In this document: positions 1 to 6,029 of the stretch, piece by piece
Layout of the letters: each line of letters opens with the position of its first letter
How positions within the stretch are numbered: position 1 is the stretch's first letter
DNA from: Pseudomonadales bacterium
Lineage (GTDB): Bacteria > Pseudomonadota > Gammaproteobacteria > Pseudomonadales > Azotimanducaceae
Direction: 5' to 3'
Assembly: GCA_022448765.1 (NCBI GenBank)
Contig: JAKUTI010000059.1
Span: 1-12,548 of the forward strand
Length of the DNA: 12,548 nucleotides
Notes under the pieces: generated by a model
Told to the model about the DNA's origin: nothing
The model's input: the letters and a program-made list of their open reading frames with translations, nothing else
Database searches by the model: none
Program-made: the position numbers and the translations under genes

Positions 1-629
1 CACGATCGCGCGAACTCATCAAGCATCACATCATGCAGGTATTTGGGCGATTTCGAACCCGTGTGCTGCACCATGCAGATCAATTTGTCAGCCAAGATCG
101 GCTCGACACGCGGGAACAAATATTTGACCTGTCCATCAACGAAATTGACCGTGCGCTCCAGGTACCCGATTTCGACCTTCGTGCGGCTGCGATTTCACGC
201 GGCGCAAATTTTCACAACCTGCAAGCACGGGTAAAGCATTTCCCGATGGCTATCGATTCGCGCGGACGTATTCTGCGTCCCAACAAAAAAACGGAGCCGG
301 GTACCTTCAAAGGCTCGCCTATATCACCCGGAACAGTCGTCGGTCCGATCAAAGTGCTCAACAACCCCTTTGAAAAGGAAATAGAACCCGGCGACATCTT
401 AACGGCGGTCACCACGGATCCTGGCTGGACACCCCTTTTCATCAACGCGGGGGCAGTGATCCTAGAGATCGGGGGCGAACTGCAGCACGGAGCTCTGGTT
501 GCCCGAGAATACGGCAAACCCTGTGTTGCTGGAATTCCCGACGTCACTAACGTGTTGCAGGATGGACAAATCGTTGAGGTCGACGGTAGCGCAGGCACAA
601 TCCGAGTTATATCCGACCACATCGACTAG
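1..629 (+). CDS. PEP-utilising enzyme (PEP synthase / dikinase-like), C-terminal part, 5' truncated
   Basis: The reading frame is open to the left edge (codons before the ATG at 33 read RSRELIKHHI), so this is the last ~209 residues of a larger protein. The visible part holds the swivelling phosphohistidine domain of PEP synthase, pyruvate phosphate dikinase and rifampicin phosphotransferase relatives. The core motif GGELQHGALVAREYGKP contains the histidine (codon 486-488) that is phosphorylated in the family, followed by the usual CVAGIPDVT and a short beta-rich tail. Most relatives have S or T before this His; here it is Q. The preceding segment IFDLSINEIDRAL is typical of the linker before the mobile domain. 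The ATP-grasp and any PEP/pyruvate-binding domain lie outside the window, so the acceptor substrate cannot be told. The stop lies 81 bp before an aldehyde dehydrogenase on the same strand, possibly co-transcribed. Family call is firm; the exact enzyme is unknown. Confidence 0.85.
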   Translation, partial: RSRELIKHHIMQVFGRFRTRVLHHADQFVSQDRLDTREQIFDLSINEIDRALQVPDFDLRAAAISRGANFHNLQARVKHFPMAIDSRGRILRPNKKTEPGTFKGSPISPGTVVGPIKVLNNPFEKEIEPGDILTAVTTDPGWTPLFINAGAVILEIGGELQHGALVAREYGKPCVAGIPDVTNVLQDGQIVEVDGSAGTIRVISDHID

Positions 630-634
630 TCGAT
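621..634. repeat. 14-bp perfect palindrome over the stop codon
   Basis: ATCGACTAGTCGAT is its own reverse complement and includes the TAG stop of the dikinase-like gene. It overlaps a second palindrome, GTCGATCGAC at 629-638, and a short T-run (acttttta) follows. It could fold as a 5-bp stem with a CTAG loop, which is weak for a terminator. Function is unknown. Confidence 0.4.
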
Positions 635-697
635 CGACCTACTTTTTAATCCGGACTGATCCAGCGTAACCTGCCGCCCTACATCAACACTATTGAC

Positions 698-703
698 GGG
701 GGA
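698..703 (+). promoter_or_regulatory. Ribosome-binding site that fixes the ALDH start
   Basis: GGGGGA lies 7 nt before ATG 711. It favours this ATG over the in-frame TTG at 693, which precedes the site. Confidence 0.6.
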
Positions 704-710
704 AAACAAA

Positions 711-2144
711 ATGCACGAACCCAACAAGGACGAAATGGAGAGCGTCCTCGAGTGCCAGCGATCGGACTTTCTTAAGGAAGGGGCAGTCGCATTGAAGACC
801 CGCATCGATCGTCTAGAACGTGTCATCAACCTCGTCAAATCAGGCGAGTCTATGCTGATCGACGCAATGTCGTCGGACTTCGGTCATCGAAGTACGCACC
901 AGTCGTTGTTCACCGATATCGCCGGGTCCATCGGTCCGTTGCGAATCGCGCAAAAACGGATGAAAGAGTGGACGCGCCCGGAAAAACGTAAAGCCGGCCC
1001 GTTTCCACTGAATCTCCTCGGTGCCAAAGCTCGGGTGGAATACCAGCCGCTTGGCGTGGTGGGTCTGATTAGTCCCTGGAACTTCCCAGTCAATCTGACG
1101 GTCGCTCCATTGGCCGGCGTTCTCTCCGCGGGAAATCGATGCATGATCAAGCCCTCCGAATACACACCAGCGACTTCAGAGGCGTTAGTGGAACTCTTCC
1201 ATGCGGCCTTTGATCAATCCGAAATCGCCGTCGTCACCGGGGGCCCCGAAACCGGATCAACCTTTTCCAGCTTGCCGTTCGATCACTTACTGTTTACCGG
1301 AGCCACCTCTGTCGCTTATCACGTTATGCGAGCAGCCGCAGAAAATCTGGTGCCCGTCACACTTGAGCTTGGAGGTAAATCTCCCGTGATCGTCGGTCGT
1401 AGTGCAAACCTACAAAAGACGACGGACTCCATCATGACGGGGAAAATGCTCAACGCTGGACAAATTTGCCTCGCGCCCGACTATGTCTTCGTACCGCGGG
1501 AGAGCATCGAACAATTCGTTGAAGCGAGTGAGCGATCCGTTAGTCGGATGTATCCAACGCTGGTCGACAACCCCGACTACACATCCGTTGTCAATCAGCG
1601 CCACTTTGATCGACTAACAGGATACGTGAACGAAGCGCGCGAACGTGGCACACGTGTCGCGGAGATCAATCCGAGCAACGAAGACTTTGGGCAACAACCT
1701 CACCACAAAATCCCACCGACTTTAGTCATCGATCCGCCCGACGACTTACAACTTATGCAGGACGAAATTTTTGGGCCGATTCTTCCCGTGAAAAGTTACG
1801 GTGACGTTGACGAATCGATTTCGGAAATTAACCGACGTCCCCGACCGTTGGGACTTTACTACTACGGCGATGATTCGAAGGAGGAAAAACACGTCCTATC
1901 ACGCACAACCTCAGGGGGCGTCACCGTAAACGACGTGGTTATGCATGTTGCCCAAGAAGATCTTCCGTTCGGGGGCATCGGACCGTCAGGTATGGGCTCG
2001 TACCACGGGATCGACGGGTTCAAGCGATTTAGCCACGCGAAAGCCGTTTTCACCCAATCACGCTTTAATGTGGCGGAACTTGCCGGACTCCGTCCGCCCT
2101 ATGGCAAAAAACTCATTGGATCAGCACGACAACAAATGCGCTGA
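711..2144 (+). CDS. NAD(P)-dependent aldehyde dehydrogenase, coniferyl aldehyde dehydrogenase (CalB) type
   Basis: Oxidises an aldehyde to the acid with NAD(P)+ in the cytoplasm. The protein is 477 aa, the normal ALDH length. In order it shows the cofactor-binding segment GVVGLISPWNFPVN with KPSEYTP, the Rossmann turn FTGATSVAYHVMRAAA, the general base Glu219 in LELGGKSP, the catalytic Cys253 in NAGQICLAPDYVFVP, and the C-terminal PFGGIGPSGMGSYHG. The 34-residue gap between Glu and Cys is as in the family. The ICLAPDY context is what I know from coniferyl aldehyde dehydrogenases, which act on phenylpropanoid and other aromatic or medium-chain aldehydes; the true substrate is unproven. I chose ATG 711 because GGGGGA at 698-703 sits 7 nt upstream; an in-frame TTG at 693 would add six residues but place this site inside the gene. 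The dikinase-like gene upstream may share its transcript. Confidence 0.9.
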   Translation: MHEPNKDEMESVLECQRSDFLKEGAVALKTRIDRLERVINLVKSGESMLIDAMSSDFGHRSTHQSLFTDIAGSIGPLRIAQKRMKEWTRPEKRKAGPFPLNLLGAKARVEYQPLGVVGLISPWNFPVNLTVAPLAGVLSAGNRCMIKPSEYTPATSEALVELFHAAFDQSEIAVVTGGPETGSTFSSLPFDHLLFTGATSVAYHVMRAAAENLVPVTLELGGKSPVIVGRSANLQKTTDSIMTGKMLNAGQICLAPDYVFVPRESIEQFVEASERSVSRMYPTLVDNPDYTSVVNQRHFDRLTGYVNEARERGTRVAEINPSNEDFGQQPHHKIPPTLVIDPPDDLQLMQDEIFGPILPVKSYGDVDESISEINRRPRPLGLYYYGDDSKEEKHVLSRTTSGGVTVNDVVMHVAQEDLPFGGIGPSGMGSYHGIDGFKRFSHAKAVFTQSRFNVAELAGLRPPYGKKLIGSARQQMR

Positions 2145-2167
2145 GACCGACGACAAAGACAGACACT

Positions 2168-2184
2168 TCTCTGCAACGCAGAGA
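2168..2184 (+). terminator. Short hairpin downstream of ALDH, weak terminator candidate
   Basis: TCTCTGC and GCAGAGA pair perfectly (7 bp) around an AAC loop, 24 nt after the ALDH stop. The following bases (ttctcaaaac) are not a proper T-run, so intrinsic termination would be weak. It may instead protect the 3' end of the mRNA. Confidence 0.35.
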
Positions 2185-2240
2185 TTCTCAAAACAAGTAG
2201 CTGTCCTAAACCCAGCCAGCGAATGGACTATTCTGGTTAA

Positions 2241-2278
2241 CTAACAGTCGTAGAGGACTAGACAATGCGCCCTGTTAG
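2241..2278. repeat. Spaced inverted repeat CTAACAG / CTGTTAG
   Basis: Perfect 7-bp arms at 2241-2247 and 2272-2278 are separated by 24 nt. The spacer contains the Shine-Dalgarno and start codon of the small ORF at 2265, so if folded in RNA it would enclose that start in a loop. It may be chance. Confidence 0.3.
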
Positions 2279-2351
2279 ATCGAACTTTTCATCATCTTTA
2301 CGGAAAGTGACCAAATGCATAACAAGTCTCCTTCCTGTGGATAACCTGTGA
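2265..2351 (+). CDS. Possible small protein or leader peptide, 28 aa
   Basis: ATG 2265 is preceded by GAGGA at 2253-2257 with a 7-nt gap, one of the better ribosome-binding sites in the window. It opens a 28-codon frame ending at TGA 2349-2351. The product starts MRPVRSNFSSSLRKVTKC and ends in ITSLLPVDNL; it is basic and serine-rich, with no membrane span. The last codons run through the first DnaA-box-like site (2336-2344). It matches no family I know. It could be a real small protein, a leader peptide for the MerC-like gene about 240 bp downstream, or chance. Confidence 0.3.
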   Translation: MRPVRSNFSSSLRKVTKCITSLLPVDNL

Positions 2352-2364
2352 ATTATGGGGACAA
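2336..2364. other. Tandem DnaA-box-like sequences
   Basis: TGTGGATAA at 2336-2344 is the exact reverse complement of the consensus DnaA box TTATCCACA. TGTGAATTA at 2347-2355 differs from the degenerate consensus at one base, in the same orientation and exactly 11 bp further on (about one helical turn). A poorer third copy, TGGGGACAA at 2356-2364, has two mismatches. Such tandem boxes are known from replication origins and DnaA-regulated promoters. No dnaA, dnaN or mnmG gene is in the window, and no clear AT-rich unwinding element adjoins, so a true oriC is not shown. Confidence 0.45.
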
Positions 2365-2498
2365 CTTACCGAATTACGTCGACGACGACCCGTTAGAAAA
2401 GGTCGGCCAGCCCGAATTGTTATAACGCCGGTTCAACTGTTGCATGTTATTCGTTCTGAACATCGACAGAGGAAGTCTTCTATCGCCAGGGTATTTTT

Positions 2499-2532
2499 CG
2501 TGTTGTTAGGTGACAACACGTTCTTATCTTTT
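2499..2532 (+). terminator. 8-bp inverted repeat with T-rich tail, terminator or operator
   Basis: CGTGTTGT (2499-2506) and ACAACACG (2513-2520) are perfect inverted arms around the 6-nt loop TAGGTG, followed by ttcttatctttt. As RNA this resembles a modest intrinsic terminator or attenuator reading rightward; as DNA it resembles a regulator half-site pair. It ends about 70 bp before the favoured start of the MerC-like gene, so control of that gene is plausible. The interrupted T-run makes a strong terminator unlikely. Confidence 0.4.
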
Positions 2533-2591
2533 CGCCCACCCCAAAGCTTGGAGAATTGAATCCCATCAGGTTATTTACGACGTCGACAACC

Positions 2592-3014
2592 ATGCCCTGG
2601 TATAGTCAGCAGCCTTTTCGATTCGACAAATCTATGCGCTTCGATGCTCTAGGGCTGACCCTTTCAGGACTTTGCTTACTTCATTGTGTAGCTCTTCCCG
2701 TTGCCGCAATTAGCTTCCCCACGTCACTCGGCCTGTTATCTGATCAGGATACGCTCGCGCACTTCGTCTTGTTAGCTTTAGCACTACCCATTGGAGGCGT
2801 TGCGTTTTTTTCCTCGTGGCGGCGACACCGCGCTTTGGGAACTTTGATCATTGGAATGATTGGACTCGTCGTTATGGCGACCGGGGTTTCGCACGTCTTC
2901 GGTCACGATAACGAAATCGTATTGACGATTACTGGCGTAATCACGGTGGCCGTGGCGCACGGCGTTAACTTAATTCGAGAGCATCAATCAACAAGCACCT
3001 CGACCGGCGAATGA
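2592..3014 (+). CDS. MerC-like small integral membrane protein
   Basis: A 140-aa inner-membrane protein with four likely membrane helices. The first carries SGLCLLHCVALPV, the Cys-x-x-His-Cys arrangement of MerC-domain proteins, in which the cysteines of this helix are tied to metal (mercuric ion) transport. The helices are followed by VSHVFGHDNE and a short cytoplasmic tail ending in STSTSTGE. No merR, merT, merP or merA is nearby, so mercury resistance is not implied; many chromosomal MerC-domain proteins have no known role. The start is uncertain: a TTG at 2556 has GGAGA only one base away (too close), ATG 2592 gives a normal family length with 27 residues before the Cys motif, and ATG 2634 is also possible. 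The inverted repeat at 2499-2520 may regulate it. Its 3' end faces the dehydrogenase gene on the other strand. Confidence 0.75.
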   Translation: MPWYSQQPFRFDKSMRFDALGLTLSGLCLLHCVALPVAAISFPTSLGLLSDQDTLAHFVLLALALPIGGVAFFSSWRRHRALGTLIIGMIGLVVMATGVSHVFGHDNEIVLTITGVITVAVAHGVNLIREHQSTSTSTGE

Positions 3015-3129
3015 TGGTCACGATCTATCCAAGAACGGCGCCGAGACATCCTCCAACAAAGTTTGCTAAGAAGCTAAGCGTATAGAGCGGATCTGCTAAA
3101 TAACGAGTCGTTGGCTAACGCGTCGTACT

Positions 3130-4749
3130 TTACGGGTCGAACATATCGTAGCCATCCTCGAGCAACGATTTTCCAACAACGCGGAGGGCTAACGTTTCCT
3201 CGGCACCCTCAAAAATGGAAAGCACACGGGCATCGACAAAATAACGACTGACCGCCATTTCTTCGGCATACCCTAACCCGCCATGAATCTGTAATCCCTC
3301 ACGGGTTATCCACTCAGCCGCTCGGCAAGCAAATAGCTTCACCAAGCTCGCTTCCATCTGTCCTTTATCTCGGTCCATAAGACCTGCAACAACGTAACCA
3401 AACTGACGCACGGCCGTGATGGTTGAACCGATCCGACCAATTTTCTGGAGCGTTAGAGGATAGTCCGCAACCGTCCTTTGAAACACGTTTCGCTGTTCCG
3501 CATAAGCCAGGGCAGCTTCAAACGACGCCTGCATCAGACCCGAGGCGCGCGCCGCGGTCTGCAAGCGACCTCCGGAAAACCCCCGCATAGTGAAATAAAA
3601 TCCCTTACCGCGACCACGTTCATCACCAACAAGATTCTCGTTTGGAACAAAAAAATCATCGTAAAACATCTCAAACGAATGCATACCCCGGTAGCCGAGC
3701 GTCGCTATAGCTTGACCCGAAACGCGACCGCCCCCGGGAGATTCAAATTCGAAGGAATGGCCGTCGAATTCGGGCTTCTCCACAACAAAGAGGGATAGCC
3801 CCCTGTGTGGTGGCGTTACGTCGGGCTCAGAGCGTGCCAGCACAAGAATCGCGCCAGCTTTCCCCGCAAAAGTACACCAAGTCTTACCCCCGTTGAGCAA
3901 CCACCCACCGTTAGTCGGCGTCGCGCGCAAAGAAACCGAGGCAACATCCGATCCAGTACCGGGCTCAGTTACCGAAATAGCGACCAAGGGGTCGCCGCGC
4001 GCAATGCCCGGCAACCACCGTTGTTTTTGCTCATCGCTCCCCCCTTCTAGTATTGCCCGCGCCATGATTTCCGGTCGTGTAATCAAACTGCCGGCAGCAC
4101 CGAGCGAGGCCCGAGAGAGCTCTTCAGTGACCACAACCATACCAAGGCTGTTCTCCTCCCCATCCGGCTTCAACCCTCCATACTTCTCTGGAACAGAAAG
4201 GCCGAAACAGCCCAATTCACGCACCCCGTCGATGATCGAGTCCGGCACCAGAAGATCATCGCGATGTATTTGCTCGGCAAGTGGTACCACCTGTTCTTGG
4301 GCAAACTGGCGAAACGACGATCGCATCAGCGTAGTCTCTTCATCGAGGTGGTCGATCGGGAGTCGGCCATCACGGTCACGAAAAAGCTGGCCAAGTTTCG
4401 CCAAACGCCCGGGTTCGAGCGCGATATCGGTTAGTGCCAAATACTCGTTATCAAGCTCCGCCGCTTTGAAGCCGTACGCGCTGGGACGCAGTCGAACTCT
4501 GCTATGAACCGAAGCCACCGTTTCCGCTACAAAAGACTCGGTCACCGCCTGCTTTAGAGCCTGTTCAGTATTTTCCGCTGGACGGCCGGCGTATTCGAGC
4601 ATGACCCTAGAAGCCACCAGTTCGGCAAGGCTGAACGCCAAGTCGTAAAGTTCGATTTGGACGTCATCGATAGCGCGACCTTTTAGATGTTCACAGGCTC
4701 GCTCAAAGAGCTTCCACGCGCCATCGAGGTGTTTATTGACGAGGTCCAT
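3130..4749 (-). CDS. mcd: Acyl-CoA dehydrogenase with N-terminal extension, probable (2S)-methylsuccinyl-CoA dehydrogenase
   Basis: FAD-dependent dehydrogenase of 539 aa, about 150 residues longer than ordinary acyl-CoA dehydrogenases. The extra N-terminal part is helical (LYDLAFSLAELVASRVMLEYAG). The normal fold follows: helical domain with LGCFGLSVPEKYGG, TEELSRASLGAAGSLITRPEI, the FAD/substrate signature AISVTEPGTGSDVAS, KTWCTFAGKAG, YRGMHSFEMFYDDFFVPNENLVG, then QIHGGLGYAEE and the catalytic base Glu514 in IFEGAEETLALR. Length, extension and these motifs match what I remember of methylsuccinyl-CoA dehydrogenase (Mcd) of the ethylmalonyl-CoA pathway, which makes mesaconyl-CoA. No ccr, ecm, mch or mcl gene is in view, so another branched acyl-CoA substrate remains possible. 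Start ATG 4749 is preferred; an in-frame TTG at 4779 lacks a ribosome-binding site. It is divergent from a class III CoA-transferase, 98 bp apart. Confidence 0.85.
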   Translation of the reverse strand: MDLVNKHLDGAWKLFERACEHLKGRAIDDVQIELYDLAFSLAELVASRVMLEYAGRPAENTEQALKQAVTESFVAETVASVHSRVRLRPSAYGFKAAELDNEYLALTDIALEPGRLAKLGQLFRDRDGRLPIDHLDEETTLMRSSFRQFAQEQVVPLAEQIHRDDLLVPDSIIDGVRELGCFGLSVPEKYGGLKPDGEENSLGMVVVTEELSRASLGAAGSLITRPEIMARAILEGGSDEQKQRWLPGIARGDPLVAISVTEPGTGSDVASVSLRATPTNGGWLLNGGKTWCTFAGKAGAILVLARSEPDVTPPHRGLSLFVVEKPEFDGHSFEFESPGGGRVSGQAIATLGYRGMHSFEMFYDDFFVPNENLVGDERGRGKGFYFTMRGFSGGRLQTAARASGLMQASFEAALAYAEQRNVFQRTVADYPLTLQKIGRIGSTITAVRQFGYVVAGLMDRDKGQMEASLVKLFACRAAEWITREGLQIHGGLGYAEEMAVSRYFVDARVLSIFEGAEETLALRVVGKSLLEDGYDMFDP

Positions 4750-4847
4750 TTCGGCGCCGATTCTACTGCATAATGGCAATTAGTTAGTTTAGTTTCGCCG
4801 GAGCCGACTCGCTTTCCCGGTGATCCGAGATAAGGGAGTGTCACCAG
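4750..4847. promoter_or_regulatory. Divergent promoter region with palindrome TCGGCGCCGA
   Basis: This 98-bp gap must drive the dehydrogenase leftward and the CoA-transferase/hemF pair rightward. A perfect 10-bp palindrome at 4751-4760 lies one base upstream of the dehydrogenase ATG, where its ribosome-binding site would be, so it could act as an operator or block translation. On the right, GGGAG at 4834-4838 is a good Shine-Dalgarno 9 nt before ATG 4848. I could not identify convincing -35/-10 pairs. Confidence 0.45.
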
Positions 4848-6029
4848 ATGCAGTTACTGAACGATGTTCGCGTATTGGATTTCGGGCGCTACATCGCTGG
4901 TCCATTTTGCGCCGCTTTGCTAGGTGACCTCGGGGCTGACGTCATTCGAATAGAAAAAGTCGACGGGAGCGAAGATCGATTCACCTCACCGGTCTCGCAA
5001 ACTGGAGACGGCGCGAGTTTTATGCAGCTAAACCGAAACAAACGAGGTCTAACGCTCAATCCACGTACGCCCGAAGGCCATCAAATCTTGGATCGACTGA
5101 TTCCTACAACGGATGTTGTCATCGCCAATCTACCTCCCGATACCCTCGCTTCGATGGCTCTCGATTACGAAAGCCTGCGCACGCAAAAACCCGACATCAT
5201 CCTGACAACGAGCACCGCCTTTGGTGCGTCAGGTCCTTATGCAAAGCGGGTTGGGTTTGACGGCGTGGCTCAAGCAATGTCGGGGAATATGCACATGACG
5301 GGCAATGCCGACGAGCCAACGAAAAACTATTTTCCCTACGTTGATTTTACGACGGCAAGCTTAAACGCCATGGCGACCCTTGCCGCAATCATTCATCGCA
5401 ACAACACCGGCGAGGGTCAACATGTTCAAGGGTGTCTTCTCGCATCCGCTTTATCGATCGCAAACGGCACGCTGATTGAACAGGCACTGCTCCAGACGAA
5501 CCGTTCGGGCAGCGGAAACCGCGGACAAACTTCAGCGCCGTCAGACACCTTCCGAACCAAGGACGGTTGGATACTCGTTCAAGTCGTGGGTAATCCACTT
5601 TATCAGCGCTGGGCTGGCTTGATGGGCGAAGACTTATGGCGGACGGACCCCAAGTACGCAACGGACGAAACCCGAGGAATACACGCGGTCGATATCAGTG
5701 ACCGGATGCAAACTTGGACCGGTGCCCGAACGACCGCTGAGGCGATAACCGAGCTCGAAGAGGTGAGAATTCCCTGCGCAGAAGTTCTATCGCCGCAGGG
5801 AGCTCTTGATAATGAGCAAGTTCAAGCAATGGGCTTCCTCGAGGCCGTCGAATACCCGGGAATTGATATTGCTGCACCCATCGCAACGATGCCGATGGAC
5901 TTTTCTACACTTGACGTGAGCATACGTCGTCGAGCACCTACCCTTGGCGAACACACCAACGAAATTCTCGAATCATTGGGGTTCGACAAAAACGACATCG
6001 CCACTTTCAAGAACGCGCGCGCAATATGA
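4848..6029 (+). CDS. Class III (CaiB/BaiF family) acyl-CoA transferase
   Basis: A 393-aa cytoplasmic enzyme that moves CoA between carboxylic acids. The start LLNDVRVLDFGRYIAGPFCAALLGDLGADVIRIEKV is the N-terminal signature of the family, followed by FMQLNRNKRGLTLNP. Asp166 in FPYVDFTTAS sits where the acyl-anhydride-forming aspartate of formyl-CoA transferase lies, before the usual HRNNTGEGQHV. The C-terminus has RRRAPTLGEHTNEIL, also typical. The acid pair cannot be read from sequence; known relatives handle formate/oxalate, carnitine, malate, itaconate, methylsuccinate and mesaconate. Being divergent from a probable methylsuccinyl-CoA dehydrogenase suggests a C5 dicarboxylate, as inference only. 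GGGAG lies 9 nt before the ATG. Its stop overlaps the hemF start (ATGA at 6026-6029), so the two are translationally coupled. Confidence 0.9.
   Translation: MQLLNDVRVLDFGRYIAGPFCAALLGDLGADVIRIEKVDGSEDRFTSPVSQTGDGASFMQLNRNKRGLTLNPRTPEGHQILDRLIPTTDVVIANLPPDTLASMALDYESLRTQKPDIILTTSTAFGASGPYAKRVGFDGVAQAMSGNMHMTGNADEPTKNYFPYVDFTTASLNAMATLAAIIHRNNTGEGQHVQGCLLASALSIANGTLIEQALLQTNRSGSGNRGQTSAPSDTFRTKDGWILVQVVGNPLYQRWAGLMGEDLWRTDPKYATDETRGIHAVDISDRMQTWTGARTTAEAITELEEVRIPCAEVLSPQGALDNEQVQAMGFLEAVEYPGIDIAAPIATMPMDFSTLDVSIRRRAPTLGEHTNEILESLGFDKNDIATFKNARAI

Larger units (their letters stand above)
2145..2591. other. Gene-poor intergenic stretch of about 450 bp
   Basis: No conserved gene is recognisable between the ALDH stop and the MerC-like gene. 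It holds a 7-bp hairpin (2168-2184), a 7-bp inverted repeat with a 24-nt spacer (2241-2278), a possible 28-residue ORF (2265-2351), a DnaA-box-like tandem (2336-2364) and a second hairpin with a T-rich tail (2499-2532). This density of structure suggests a regulatory or replication-linked region rather than decayed sequence, but no single function is proven. Confidence 0.6.

Noticed and set aside
212..622. 136-codon minus-strand frame over the dikinase-like domain
   Set aside because: The plus strand has an unmistakable phosphohistidine-domain motif; the antisense product has no recognisable feature.
1945..2244. 99-codon plus-strand frame overlapping the ALDH end
   Set aside because: Most of it is the +1/+2 shadow of ALDH codons; the part beyond the ALDH stop has no motif and no start signal of its own.
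2444..2509. 21-residue ORF (starts MLFVLNID) in the intergenic gap
   Set aside because: No ribosome-binding site precedes it and it ends inside the inverted repeat; likely chance.
2145..2591. Full replication origin (oriC)
   Set aside because: Only one perfect DnaA box, no clear AT-rich unwinding repeats, and no origin-linked genes in the window; kept only as a DnaA-box-like site.
3893..4507. 204-codon plus-strand reading frame inside the acyl-CoA dehydrogenase gene
   Set aside because: It is antisense to a well-conserved gene, rich in Ser/Arg/Pro as expected from a shadow frame, and shows no domain or ribosome-binding site.
4755..4775. TTGCCA and TAGAAT on the minus strand as a -35/-10 pair for the dehydrogenase
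   Set aside because: They are only 8 bp apart, far from the 16-18 bp needed.
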